A stretch of DNA of 64,000 nucleotides, from NCBI GenBank assembly GCA_948567375.1, contig OX419761.1, forward strand, positions 49,390,243 to 49,454,242, in the 5' to 3' direction. Positions 1 through 11,344 of the stretch are shown in pieces. How positions within the stretch are numbered: the stretch's first letter is position 1; each line of letters begins with the position of its first letter. Both the position numbers and the translations under genes were made by a program. The notes under the pieces are model-generated. The model was not told the DNA's origin and ran no database searches. It worked only from the letters and a program-made list of their open reading frames with translations. This DNA comes from Lunularia cruciata (Eukaryota > Streptophyta > Marchantiopsida > Lunulariales > Lunulariaceae).

Positions 1-1290
1 CATGAGGTGGCTGATCAGTTTCACTCAAGGAGTTACTGAGGCCCAGGCAGTCCAGTTTTGGTATGGGATACTGGACAGGGAGTTGCGACGTAGAGTTCGT
101 GATGCTACGTTGTTGCAGGCTACTTCGCCCACTTTGGCAGTAGTCTTTGGTTTGGCTGAGCGTATTGAGCTCAACATGGTGGAGGAGAGAGTGGTGACAG
201 CTGGATTTGGTAGAGAGACCTCATCCACGGTTGTGACTTCTTCTAGAGTGCAGCAGAGTGCACCACGCCCAGTTGGTTTTCGAGGACAAGGTGGACAGCC
301 CAGATCCTATGGAGCGAGTGGAGGGCCTAGTGGAGTTAGACCCTTACCCTCATTTTCGGGTCAGCAGCAGCCAGTGAGTGGTGGTGTTGCTTGTTGGACT
401 TGTGGTGGACCTCACCATAGGAGAGAGGGTACTCAGGGCAGCAGACCTGATACCTTTGGTGCATCACAGCCAGCACAGAGGCAGTGTGAGCATTGCCACA
501 GATTTAGTCACACTAGTGACCGGTGTTTTGACCTACACCCGGAGTTACGGAGTGGTAAGGCTGCTATGGCAGGTAGTAGAGGAGCTCCAATTCATGGAGG
601 ACGAGGTGGTAGAGGTGGTGGTAGAGGATCTACACCTAGTAGGGGTGCAGTACCTGCCCTTACTTCTAACACAGCTATGGCTACTCGGATTGAGCAGTTG
701 GAGCAGAGATTGGCTAGTATGGCTATTGCTCAGAGGAGATCAGATTCGGGTGCTGAGGCTTCCACCTCATATGCTGGTGATAGAGATGCTTTGGACTTCA
801 TGTGTGGAGCAGCACAGGAAGATGCATCTGCAGCAGTGACTAGGAGTGCAGTACGTGCTCCAGAGCCTAGAGGAGCATCAGTGGAGTTGGACCCACAAAG
901 AGGAGAGGTTGGGAGACAGGTCAGACTTCCCCAGTCTTTCATGCTATCTGAGGCATTGCAGACGACATCCATGGTTCCTAGATGTCCCAGTGTAGGTGTG
1001 GTAGGTGGTGATGGAGTACCTGATGGAGTACCTGCTAGTCAGCCACCTGCTACTACACAGACTGAGTCTAGCATGATGTTGGGGGCGGCTCAACTGATTA
1101 TGCGGCATCCTTTATTTTCAGCCAGTGACATGTTTACATTGGGAGTTGACCCAGCCCCAATGTTCCGGTTGGCTGCCACATTGTGTGAGAGTAGGGATGG
1201 TGCAGTTCCTACTACTAGAGCAGAGGTGGTTGGTAGTGGAGCTGACTTGGTTGAGGAGCATGGGATCCGTTCAGCGACCAGTGGTTTATG
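1..1290 (+). pseudogene. Gag region of the methyltransferase-bearing gypsy element (partial)
   Basis: The left end matches the tail of a retrotransposon Gag/capsid domain (LRRRVRDATLLQATSPTLA). It is followed by a low-complexity Gly/Ser/Arg/Gln-rich linker and a CCHC-type knuckle around bases 480-550 (CEHCHRFSHTSDRC), which in this family binds the genomic RNA. A Gly/Arg-rich stretch follows (bases 590-640), and then a long region with no recognised domain. Capsid packaging is inferred from the family. The true start is outside the window. Confidence 0.8.
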
Positions 1291-1419
1291 GCAGCAACGG
1301 CTAGACTGGAGGAGTTGCCAGCTAGACCGGCCTTTGAGAGAGCGCGGTTTACACCTGGTGTTGTCCTATTGGATAACCAGAGGGGGATCTTTCGTTTAGT
1401 GGGACCTTCAGGGAAGGTC

Positions 1420-1770
1420 TATATACCACAGAGAGTCTTGTTAGACTCTGGTGCGCAGCCCCTTATGTTGGGGAAGGCTGCAGTTGTTGGTCTGGAGTTA
1501 CGGAAGACCGATGTGGAGAGGTGTCCATTTCAGATCCAGACATCTCTAGGTGGTGGTTCGACACAGTACATCACACGTGGGGAGCTTGTTGTCCAGGTTC
1601 AGCCTGGTCATCCGACTGATAGCTTAGTGGTGAGAGCTCAGGCTATTGCGACGATAGTTGAGTCATATGATGTGCTAGTTGGGGGAGCAGTGTTATACCC
1701 TATGGGTTTCAGCATTGACTATTGGGAGGAGACAGCCTCTTATAGACCTGGTTGGCAGTCTGGTGAGTGA
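1420..1770 (+). pseudogene. Retropepsin-like protease of the methyltransferase-bearing element
   Basis: The motif LLDSGAQPLMLGKAAV matches the D-S/T-G-A active-site loop of retroviral-type aspartic proteases, and the segment YDVLVGGAVLYPMG fits the later conserved strand of Ty3/gypsy proteases. In the family this enzyme cuts the Gag-Pol polyprotein inside the virus-like particle. It lies directly after Gag and before the methyltransferase, the usual gypsy position. Confidence 0.8.
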
Positions 1771-2139
1771 CGGGTATGTCGCCTACCAGTACGTTTCAGT
1801 AGTGGCAGTCTTGGCTCACTACAGTCCTGGACCATGGCAGCATCAATTTTAGCTTTCAGCGGTGCAGTTACTTGGCCTGGTGACTTGTTGGAGGGGAACG
1901 CCCATGCAGAGGATACTCTAGTACCAGAGGAGATCACTCGGCTATGGAGTACGAGTGAGATTGTTCCATCCACCTTGGATGTTCCATTGTGGAGTTCAGA
2001 GGAGGCATTGTAGCAGCATGCAGATCAGTTGGTGCAGCAGGCTTGGAGTGGAGCCTTCGTACCATCAGGAGATGAGTGTGAGGATGAGCCTCCAGAGGCA
2101 ATTTCTTTGACACCTCTGGATACCACACTCATTGCTTGG

Positions 2140-3120
2140 CAGTATCCAGTAGAGGGGATATGTCTATTGGAGTTGTTTGGTGGGATCAGTACCGGACTAG
2201 CTGCGGTGTTACAGGCGGGTATACAAGTACAGAGGTACTTGTATGTAGAGAGAGATGAGACTGCTAGGCGAGTCTCTCTACATCATGTGGCACACTTGGC
2301 TTATCGGTATCCGGAGTTATTACCGATGTCAGCAGTCAGAGATTACCAGAAGGCCTTACCAGGAGACATTTCCTTACTGGGGGCGCATGACCTAGAGAGA
2401 CATGGGCCTATTCACTTGGTGATTTTTGGATGGCCATGTCAGGGACATACACGTGCGGGCCATGGTTTGGGTCTTCAGGATCCTCGTTTTGGTGTGTTTT
2501 GGAAGATGTTATAGATATTACGACATCTCCAGGTTTATCAGTCTGTTTCTCTAGCTTACCTTTTGGAGAACGTTCCTTTGTTGGGTGATTCTCGCACTAG
2601 AGTGGTGGCGAGTACACATCAGGTCCATTCTTGGATGGGACCTGCTGTATTGTTAGATGCAGCCAGAGTGGGATCACGGGCTCATCGTCTTCGTCTTTGG
2701 TGGACGAACCTCTTACCCAGAGAGGTTCTACAGCGTGCTTATGATGGGATTCAGCGATTTGACCACATTCTTGTTGATGATATCTTGGATGTTGGGCGTC
2801 AGTCTCAGACAGTGGTAGTGGCTGATAGGTCACCTATGGCAGTGGTGAACCTAGTTGGACAGCCTAGAGCTGCATTTCCCACACTCATGAGTTTCCCAAG
2901 CTCTCATGCTTTTCGAGAGGGAGGACTTGGACTTGTTTGGGACTCACAGTTACAGCAGTTGGTGGAGCCCAATGCTGATGAGAGAGAGCGGGCGATGGGT
3001 TTTCGCACCGGTATTACTGCTGTTCCAGCAGTGTCAGAGGCATCCAGGTGTCAGGTGTTAGGTCAGGCTATGGACCTGAACTGTTTGACCTGGATTGTGA
3101 GCCTTGGTTTAGCAGAGCAG
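2140..3120 (+). pseudogene. C5 cytosine DNA methyltransferase domain inside the gypsy element
   Basis: The conserved C5-methyltransferase motifs appear in canonical order: motif I (LLELFGGISTGLAAVLQAG, AdoMet binding), motif II (YVERDETARR), motif IV with the catalytic PCQ loop (VIFGWPCQGHTRAG), motif VI (ENVP), motif VIII-like (RLRLWWTNLLP), motif IX-like (FPTLMSFP plus ERERAMGF) and motif X (CQVLGQAMDLNCLTWIV). The unpermuted order separates it from the rearranged plant DRM enzymes and recalls DNMT3. In known enzymes this fold moves a methyl group from AdoMet to carbon 5 of cytosine. It is intronless, on the same strand as Pol, and lies between protease and RT, so I read it as part of the element. 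Retrotransposon-borne methyltransferases have been reported in dinoflagellates and charophyte algae (from memory). Activity here is inference. Confidence 0.9.
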
Positions 3121-3179
3121 CGTAGGATGCACTTGATAGGCATCACCACTCGGACACTTGTGAGCCCTGTGCCTATCGA

Positions 3180-3440
3180 GACGATTCAGGCACATGCTGG
3201 GGGCGATGGACCGAGTGGACATGGTATTCTTGGGACACATCCAGTAGCTACTAGGGAGAGTGGTCTACTTGGAGTCCATCCAAGTGAGCGTGGGCTACTT
3301 GGATTACACCCTTGGTCCACATGGGATGCAGCCAGAGGACGTATGGAGCTTGCAGCCAGAGTGGAGGGAGTTTTCACACAGAGGTTGGGACCTCTAGTGG
3401 TCGGGAGCATGACACCATTGCTCCCAAGGGCCCAGTGTAG
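3180..3440 (+). other. Short peptide-repeat linker after the methyltransferase
   Basis: The frame that follows the methyltransferase encodes three near-repeats of the form GILGTHP, GLLGVHP and GLLGLHP, each about 13-15 residues apart. It looks like a low-complexity tether between the methyltransferase and the reverse transcriptase. I know no domain with this pattern. Confidence 0.5.
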
Positions 3441-3579
3441 CAGCCAGTCAGTACGTCTTCCACTCCTACTATAGTTACAGAGGATACTTAGGAGCCAGAT
3501 CTTGGACCCAAGCTTACTGGAGAGGAAAGACGGAGGGTTTGGAGGTTCTTGAGGAGTCACACGAGTTGTTTTGCCTTCA

Positions 3580-4430
3580 GTATGAAGGATTTGGGTGCTC
3601 TGAAGGGACCTGGTATACGGATTGAGCTGACTAGCGACACACCAGTTTTCCGACGTCCTTATCGATATAGTGATATGGAGAGGACATTGATTTAGAGCCG
3701 GAGTAGTGACCTTTTTGAGGCTGGTTTGGTGGAGATTTCACATGGAGAGTATGCATTAGCAACAATGATGCCAGCCAAGAAGGATATGCATGGCAACTAT
3801 ACAGATAGGCGGATGTGTGGAGATTACCGTCCTATCAACCGACAGACCAGGGCTGATCTGTATGCCATGCCTACACCGGAGGAGATTTTTGATGCGATTG
3901 GGCATGCAAAGGTCTTCAGTACTTTGGATCTTTCAGCGGGATATCATCAGTTGCCGATCAGGGAGGAAGATAAGTCCAAGACAGCATTTTGGGCTATTGA
4001 TCCTCACGGCAAGGATGTGTTATATTAGTGGAGGTTCTTACCATTTGGGTTGAAGAACGCTCCTGCTGAGTTCCAGAGGGTCATGGATAGGATCCTAGCT
4101 GGACTGGATTTTGCTCGGTGCTATATTGATGACATTTTGGTGTATAGCACTACTGTGGAGGAGCATGAGCGACAGTTGTTGGAGGTGTTTGAGAGGTTGA
4201 GATCTCATGGACTCAAACTACATCCTGGGAAGTGTAGGTTCTTCCACAAGCAGGTTGAGTATTTGGGTCACACTATCTACCCCGGAGGACTTGGTGTCCA
4301 GCAGACCAAGGTGGAGGCTATTGCACGTATTCCTCGGCCTACGGATGTGAGCAGAGTGTGAGCATTCCTTGGGTTGGCAAACTTCTATCGCCGCTATGTT
4401 AGAGGATTTAGTGCCATTGCCAAGGCCTTG
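3580..4430 (+). pseudogene. Reverse transcriptase of the methyltransferase-bearing element
   Basis: Recognisable Ty3/gypsy RT blocks include RMCGDYRPINRQT, FSTLDLSAGYHQLPI, NAPAEFQRVMDRIL and the catalytic CYIDDILVYS (the Y-x-D-D box), then KCRFFHKQVEYLGHTI. In the family this enzyme copies the element RNA into DNA. It is followed directly by RNase H, as expected. Confidence 0.92.
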
Positions 4431-4559
4431 ACGAAGCTGACCAAGCTTACACAAGAGTGGTGTTGGGGAGATGAGCAGGAGAGAGCTTTTGTAGAGCTCA
4501 AGGAGAGGTTGACATCTGCTCCTATTTTGAGGAGACCGATCAGGGGATGACCATTTCAG

Positions 4560-4920
4560 GTTCATACTGATTGGAGTATGTTGGGGCTTGGAGCGGTGCT
4601 CACCCAGCATGATGATGAGGAGAAGGAGTTTGTGGTGGCCTATGCTAGTCGCTCCAACAATTCAGCGGAGGCAAAGTATAGTTCATATGAGGGAGAGTGC
4701 TTGGTAGCAGTTTGGGCAGTAGCACATTTCCGATGTTACCTGTTTGGTAACCCCTTCACTCTCATCACTGAACATCAGCCGCTGAAGTGGTTGATGGAGT
4801 CCGACAAGCTTTCAGGGAAGCTTGCACAATGGGCTCTGATTTTACAGGAGTATGATTTCACGGTTGTTCACAGACCTGGAGTGGTGAACCGTGATGCAGA
4901 TGGGTTGAGTAGAAACCCAT
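4560..4920 (+). pseudogene. RNase H of the methyltransferase-bearing element
   Basis: The segments VVAYASRSNNSAEAKYSSYE, ECLVAVWAVAHFRCYLFG and LITEHQPLKWLM, and the closing HRPGVVNRDADGLSR, match the gypsy RNase H (RT RNaseH-like) domain that degrades the RNA strand during reverse transcription. The position between RT and integrase is standard. Confidence 0.9.
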
Positions 4921-5279
4921 GTCCCAGCCAGCAAGATCAGACCGGAGCACGTTGGCATGGTGAGACAGATGAGGAGATGGTGCCAGGTTGGCATGCATCG
5001 GCCTTTCTGTGTATATTTGCAGAGACTTTGGTGGTATCTCTCTTAGCGCATACAGGAGGAGTTATTGAGGTCACAGATCCAGAGAGTGAAGATATTGGTA
5101 CAGTTCAGCGAGACATTCATGATGATGTCTTAGTGATGGACTATCTTCGCACTGGTGTTGTGGGTGGCACAGTTGGGGCCAAGGAGAGAGACCGTGTTCT
5201 TCAGCAAGCCAGACGGTTCAGATTGGAGGGTAGACACCTTTTGCGTGTATGGGAGGATGGTAGAGTGCGAGTAGTACCA

Positions 5280-6340
5280 CTTCCATCACAGAGACCACAG
5301 TTGGTCCGTCATGCTCATGAGGAGCTAGGACATTTTGGAGTAAAGCGTACATATAGCTTACTCCAGAGTCATTATTGGTGGCACGGTATGCAGACCAAGG
5401 TACAGCAATTTGTTGCCAGATGTGTGGTTTGTGACCGAGTTAGAGCATCATTCAATGCTCCTACGCCACAGTTACACCCATTACCTATCATGGGATTGGG
5501 TTACCGTTGGAGTTTGGACTTTGCCGGACCTTTACCGATGATGTTTTGGTGATGGTGGAGCACTTCTCCAAGTGGATTGAGTTGGTGGCACTTCCTGACA
5601 AGTCTAGTGAAGGGACAGCTTACTTGTTCCTGGATCGAGTTCTTAGTCATTTTGGTGCACCAGCTAAGGTTTTGACTGATCAGGGTACAGAGTTCTTGGG
5701 AGAGTTTCAGGTCTTGTGTGACAAGGCTTTGATTGATCATTGTACTACATCCCGAGATCACCCTGAGGCAGATGGCTTAGCAGAGAGAGTGGTTCAGACG
5801 ATGAAGAGAGGATTGCGAAAGTATGGTTTGCAGAGAGGCCACTTGGGAGATTGGGATCTCTAGTTACCTTGGTTGGCCATGGGCTATCGGTTCAGCCGGC
5901 AAGCCTCCTTAGCATCCTTCTCTCCATACTTTCTACTCTATGGACGAGATCCAGATTTACTTGCAGCCATTCGTCAAGATGCTACTGTAGTTTTGGACTT
6001 GGATGACCCCAATGTATGGATGAGTGCATGTTCTCAGCGGGCAGAGATCTTTCGGAGAGTGATGCCGATGGCCTTTGAGAACTTGGCGATTGCTCAGCAT
6101 AGAGATACTTTATGCTATGCTACCATTCGAGGAGGAGGTTATAGACCCTCGATCCGTCAATTTCATCCAGGCGACTATGTATATCTACAGCAGACAGCAC
6201 CAACGACACTTGATGTTTCTACAGGCCGCACTATCTTGAGAGTGCACGAGGTTTTTCCATCTGGAGTCCTTGTATTAGAAGGACGTGATGGTGTTGTTTG
6301 GAAGGATCATGTGCGCAATTGTGCGCCATGCCACCTTCCA
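5280..6340 (+). pseudogene. Integrase of the methyltransferase-bearing element
   Basis: The N-terminal HHCC zinc finger is visible (HAHEELGHFGVKRTYSLLQS then CVVCDRV). The DDE core follows: WSLDFAGPLP, VLTDQGTEFLG and the region HPEADGLAERVVQTMKRGL with its Glu. A C-terminal GPY-like module follows (FHPGDYVYLQ, then VFPSGVLVLEGRDG). In the family this enzyme inserts the cDNA into the chromosome. A chromodomain, common at this point in plant chromoviruses, is absent, and a PHD finger follows instead. Confidence 0.9.
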
Positions 6341-6384
6341 AACATTGATGGTACTATGGACCCAAGCTTGGCACTTGTACGTGC

Positions 6385-6535
6385 AGGCTTGAGGTGTGTG
6401 TTATGTGGCTCTTCTGGTGGAGCTGCTACTATGTTAGTGTGTGATAGCTGTTCGAGAGGATGGCATATGGCATGTATGACTCCTCCCCTCACGGTGGTTC
6501 CTCAGGGACAGTGGTTATGTCCTAGATGTACTTGA
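6385..6535 (+). pseudogene. PHD finger at the C-terminus of Pol
   Basis: All eight zinc ligands of a C4HC3 PHD finger are present in order: CVLC, then CDSC, then H and C in GWHMAC, and finally CPRC just before the natural end of the frame. The aromatic Trp before the last Cys pair (QWLCPRC) is also typical. PHD fingers usually read the methylation state of the histone H3 tail. It follows the integrase C-terminal module in the same frame, so it is part of the element. A targeting role for integration is inference, by analogy with the chromodomain of chromoviruses. Confidence 0.9.
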
Positions 6536-6689
6536 CCTATAGCTAGTTCATTCTTTATATGATATAGATTGCAGACAGGCGACTAACGATGGGGCTCCAT
6601 AGCACCCGGCCTCTTGATCTTTGCCCATTAGAGGGTATACCATATATTTAGAGTAGATGGCTATCTGGAGTTAGAGGGACCTAACCGCC

Positions 6690-6703
6690 AGCTAGGGGGC
6701 AAT
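6690..6703 (+). promoter_or_regulatory. Polypurine tract, probable plus-strand primer site
   Basis: A G-rich run (GCTAGGGGGCAAT) lies immediately before the TGTGGCAC start of the 3' LTR, where the family primes second-strand synthesis. Confidence 0.6.
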
Positions 6704-7250
6704 TGTGGCACTTTAGAGTCTATGTATGACTTATGTGTGAGTTGTGCTTCTATAGTGTATGATGTTGACAGCGATGTATGTTGTGTAGCGATGTATATAC
6801 GCACGACAGCTGTCACGCCATTTGTAGTTCCGCATCTAGTTGCTCGGACACTGGAGTTCCAGTGATAGTAGTTAGAATTATTTCAGTAGTATCTCAGAGA
6901 CTACTTTCCGACGGTCAGATTTGGTGTTTGGGGTACTGACTTCACGGTGGGGCCCACCGTCACTTTGCACCGTTTGCACCGTAGAGTGTGCCGTCAGTGG
7001 GACCGTTAGAATTTCAAGGCTAGCTCGAGTCCAGGGGTATAGTTTCGAAGGTGAGCTCCAGAGAGCTCACTTCTCTGATGTTGAGCCTTCGAGTTCTTGG
7101 CTATGGTGGATAGAGGCCGGCGAGCGTCACCTGGATTCTCTATGCTTGAGTGGGTGTGGCTTGACTGTAATCAGTGCCCAGTTGTTGGCAGTTTATAGAG
7201 TGACAGATCAAGTACTGATCTGAGTTGAGTTGAGTTGAGAATGTTAAGCA
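6704..7250 (+). repeat. 3' LTR of the methyltransferase-bearing element
   Basis: It begins TGTGGCAC after a purine tract and its first ~105 bases recur 557 bases further on, which marks it as a terminal repeat. It probably ends in CA at the coordinate given, but the 5' LTR is outside the window, so the right border is uncertain by about 10 bases. No clear TATA box was picked out. Confidence 0.65.
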
Positions 7251-7260
7251 ATCTGATTAT

Positions 7261-7366
7261 TGTGGCACTTTAGAGTCTATGTATGACTTATGTGTGAGTT
7301 GTGCTTCTATAGTGTATGATGTTGACAGCGATGTATGTTGTGTAGCGATGTATATACGCATGACAG
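7261..7366 (+). repeat. Partial second copy of the same LTR
   Basis: About 106 bases repeat the start of the preceding LTR almost perfectly (one difference seen), then similarity stops at once and a much older element begins. It may come from LTR-LTR recombination or from an earlier insertion of the same family. Confidence 0.75.
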
Positions 7367-7369
7367 TGC

Positions 7370-10300
7370 TCAGAGGATAGCACAAGCGCTTGAGGAGATG
7401 AAGAGGTAGTCCTAGCTTAACATTATTAGGCTTAAATACCACACTTTGGTGGACGTGTTCCAATAGAATTGGGCAAAATTTATTTTTGAGACCGAGGAGC
7501 ACAACCTTTCCAAGGAGAATGAGGACAAGTCAAAGCAAGAAGAGATGGAGTCCCATGAGGAGAAGGGGATTGAGAAGAAAAATGACATTGTTACAATTGG
7601 GGTTGAGTTGGGCACATAGCCATCAATTGTTGTGCCCAATTTTCTAGGGGCCCTTGGCCTCCATACATGCAATCGTTAAACAACTTGGAGAGACAAATCA
7701 AAGAGGAAGATGTTGAAATCACATTGAAAGATTACTAGTAAATGTATCTCATGGCCTTATTGGCTCAATGGAGAGAGTAAAAGCAAAGGGAGGAGAAAGA
7801 CAAGTGTGCAAAGGTTGAGGAAGACAAATGCACAATTGATTCTTGTAAATGGAGTATAAGAAGGCCATCAAGTGATAGTTTTGATAGACCCTAGAGCAAT
7901 AAAGAAATTATTGTCTTGCTTTGTTGCAATATGGTTCTAGATGGAACTAGAGAAGGATGAGAATGAAGTAGAGTTACCTAATGGTCAAATAAAGAGTACT
8001 AAGTCATTACCTTGAATAGTCACTTTCTTTGTACGAGAATGTCAAGAAGAAATTGAGTGGCAAGTGATATAATGAGCTCACTACAACGTGATCTTAGGCA
8101 TGTTGTGGATAGAGCATTACAACTCCATGGTAGATTGGAGAAGGAAAATAATGAGAAATAGTCAATGGAAGATAACTAGAGATTGAGAAAGACCCTAAAG
8201 GCAAGACGTGCCTCTTTATGTCATAGAGACAATAGCTATCAATAAGATAGATAGGTGTTTCTCATAAGGGAAATCTAGAATGCATAATCCAATGGAGAAA
8301 TTCTTGAGAATTTTTGAAAGATTTGGTCAATGAGTTTCAAGGTATCTTTCTTGATGATTTACCCTCAAGATTACGACCAAAAAGGAGAGTAGATCATAAA
8401 ATTGAGATACTTCTTGGGAAAGACATTTCCTTGTAAGGCACCCCTCTCTCCCATATCAATTATCACCTCATGAGTTGGAAGAGTGCAAGGTTCAAATCAA
8501 GGATATGCTACAAAAAAGATTTATCCAACCTAATATATGACCATATGGGGCTCCTATCTTGTTTGTGAAGAAGAAGGACAATATGATACAAATATGCATT
8601 GACTATTGACCTAAATCAACAAATGTTGGATGACTTGTTTGATCAACTCAATGGGGCAAGATACTTGACCAAAATTGATTTACAAAGCAATTACAACCAC
8701 ATTAGGATTGCGGAAGACATACACAAAATTATCTTTCAAACAAAGTGTGGTTAATTTGAGTACCTAGTGATGTTATTCGGCCTCACCAATGCACCAACCA
8801 CTTTCATGAGTTTGATGAATGATATATTTTGTCCATACTTAGAGAAGTATATTATCATTTTCCTTGATGACATCTTAGTCTGCAGTAAGACAAAATGAGA
8901 GCACAAGCAACATCTACAAGAAGTCCTCTAGATTCTACAATAGAATCAATTGTATGCTAAAGTCTCAAAGTGTGAGTTTTGCAAATCTGAAATAGATTAC
9001 TTGGGGTATAGAGTAAGTGCAAAAAGTATCCAAGTTTTATTTGATAAAGTAGATATCATTTTGAAATGGAGTGCTCCAAAAGATCAAACTCAATTCAAGA
9101 TTTTGTTGGGATTGATTGGGTTCTATTGCCAATTTTTCCAAGACATTGCCAAGGTTGTATAACCTCTAATGGTACTACTTGGCAAGAGAAAGAAGTGGAT
9201 GTGAGGAACTGCATAGGAATTGGCCACTCAAGAATTGAAAGATACATTACTACATGCACCAATCTTGAAATAATATGACTAAACATGTCCAATCAAATTG
9301 GCAATATATGCATCAAGCATTGCGATGAGAATAGTCCTAAAATAGGAATAGAGTGATAGATGGCACCTAGTTGCATATTTCTCTCAAATTTTTTTGCCAA
9401 TAGAGCACAATTATAACATCACCAAATGAGAAGAGTTGGTTATTGTTCTTGCAACCAAGCATTGGAAGCACTACCTTGGCGAGAAGGCACTTGTAGTAGA
9501 GATAGACCATAAACCACCAATCTACCTCAAGGTACAAAAAGATCTATCTTGTTGATAGATCTGTTGGGCAAAGTGGAGACAATGGTTCAACATGATCATC
9601 ACATATTTAGAAAGCAAGAAGCAACTTGCAAATGCATTCATTTGATTGCCTGTGATGAACAATCTAGTTGTAGAGGTCAAGATGAACCTATATTTCTTGC
9701 CAAAGGTTCTTATTGCTACAAAGATTGATCCACAAATTGTAGGAGCTCAATCATCCAAAGGCGTAATTTTTACCCAAGGATTCACCTTTTATGATGGCAA
9801 GTTATGGATCTCGGATGCTTCAGACTTAAGAACCACAATCTTAGTATAATGTCATGATTCCACTATTGCAGGTCATGTTGGAGTGGACAAGACCTTAGAT
9901 GCAATCAAAATGCCATTACTATTGGCCCAAGATGAGTAATGATGTGATGGAGTACATTTGAAGTTGGCTACTTTAACAACAAAATAAAGCCTCTAATCAA
10001 GCTCCCACATGACTCCTTCAACCACTCCCTACTCCTACACAACATTAGGAGCAGGTCAACATGGATTTGGTTTGTGAATTGCCCAAGACCACCTCAAGTT
10101 TTGACTCCACTGTAGTCTTTGTAGACCAACTCAACAAAAGGATTCATACGTGTACTAGACCAAGGACATGACTACTCTTTTGTACTTAACTATAGTCTTT
10201 TCTCACCATGGACTATCTTGAGTGCTCATCACCGATTAGGGCTCTCACTAGTTTGTTTTGGAGAACATTCTTTGGTATCTTTAAAACTAAACTTGCCATG

Positions 10301-11190
10301 TCCATGACACACCATCCATAAATCATTGGAAAAATAGAGTAGAAAAATTGTACTATCAAGGATATGCTCTTGAGCTTCATCTAAGAGGAGCAAGAGAGGT
10401 GGGATATCTTACTTCCACTTGTGGAATTTGCAAACAACAATTTAGTGAATACATCTACACAAATCACACCATTCTTTCTCATGTATGGAGAACACCTTTG
10501 AGCTTGTTAAATTTCTGCTCAATGGCAATAAAAGTCAATGATGCCAATACTTTTGTTTCTAGGATCCAATAGGGTGCAAAGAATGCCAATCATAGATTGC
10601 AGATAGCCCAAAATCAATGAAAACAAAATGCACATGCACATTGTAAGCACATGAAGTTTGGCATTGGGGATCAAGTGTGGCTATCTACAACTAGCCTCAC
10701 ATTAGTTGGCCCTCATAAGCTCCAACTTTATTTTATTGGTGTTTTCCCATCCATCAAATTGCTATAATTGACTATCACCTCAAGCTACAACCACACATAC
10801 AGGTCCATCTAGTGTTCCATGTTTCCTTGCTATGCAAATATGCATGCTGACTGATCCACTTTCCTTCCATATAAGAAGCTTGATCTTGTCCTACACTCAT
10901 TGATGGCATGGAAGAATACAAAGTCAAATGCATTTTCTAGGAATTCATCCGTGGTACCTACCATCTACACGTGGAATATCTCATACATTAAAAAGAGTAC
11001 CCATTGTAGGAAGCAACATAGGAGCTCGCATCTAACTTGACCATTGCACCGGTGTTAGTGCAATCTTTTGAGCAACAACTTTGCAACGAGTATTGTAACA
11101 CCCATTTGTGCATGTGTGTGGTATTGTGATATTTAGTTTGGTATTATAAGTACTTGAGAGATATCATTTATAGGGAGATAAAGGATAATT
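7370..11190 (+). mobile_element. Old, heavily decayed Ty3/gypsy chromovirus
   Basis: Weak but ordered matches show a protease-like region (~7840-8110), reverse transcriptase (~8430-9150, with [11 protein letters not shown] and KCEFCKSEIDYLGYRV), RNase H (~9270-9650), integrase zinc finger and core (~9860-10570, GHVGVDKTLDAIK) and a post-integrase region ending in a chromodomain-like segment (~10900-11030). It carries a large number of breaks and is clearly ancient. No 5' LTR is seen. A TGTAACACCC string near 11094 may be the start of its 3' LTR, itself interrupted by the next element. Confidence 0.8.
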
Positions 11191-11344
11191 CTACTTAGTT
11201 GTAACAATATGGAGTTTAGTGACAAAGTTAGTAGGGCTAACAAAGTAGCAAATAAGACAAATTAGCCCAGATTATTCTAGAAGTATCTAGGAAGCTTCTT
11301 GGGAAGCTTCCTAGCTAGTTTAGCTTGCACCCCAAGTAGGTAAC

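Larger units (their letters stand above)
1..7250 (+). mobile_element. Ty3/gypsy LTR retrotransposon with captured DNA methyltransferase and PHD finger (5' part outside window)
   Basis: Same-strand domains run in the order Gag with zinc knuckle, aspartic protease, C5 DNA methyltransferase, reverse transcriptase, RNase H, integrase with HHCC zinc finger, integrase C-terminal region and PHD finger, followed by a purine-rich tract and a 3' LTR. RT before integrase is the Ty3/gypsy order. The methyltransferase between protease and RT and the PHD finger at the end are not standard parts. The 5' LTR and start of Gag lie left of the window. Coding potential is well kept, with only a handful of breaks, so this looks younger than the neighbouring elements; its age cannot be measured because only one full LTR is visible. 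Domain identities come from motifs read by eye. Confidence 0.93.

Noticed and set aside
2029-3474. Methyltransferase as an independent host gene
   Set aside because: It lacks introns and lies on the same strand between protease and RT of a continuous gypsy element, with no promoter-like spacer.
6385-6535. PHD finger as the start of a neighbouring host gene
   Set aside because: It is in frame with the integrase C-terminal region and ends just before the polypurine tract and LTR.
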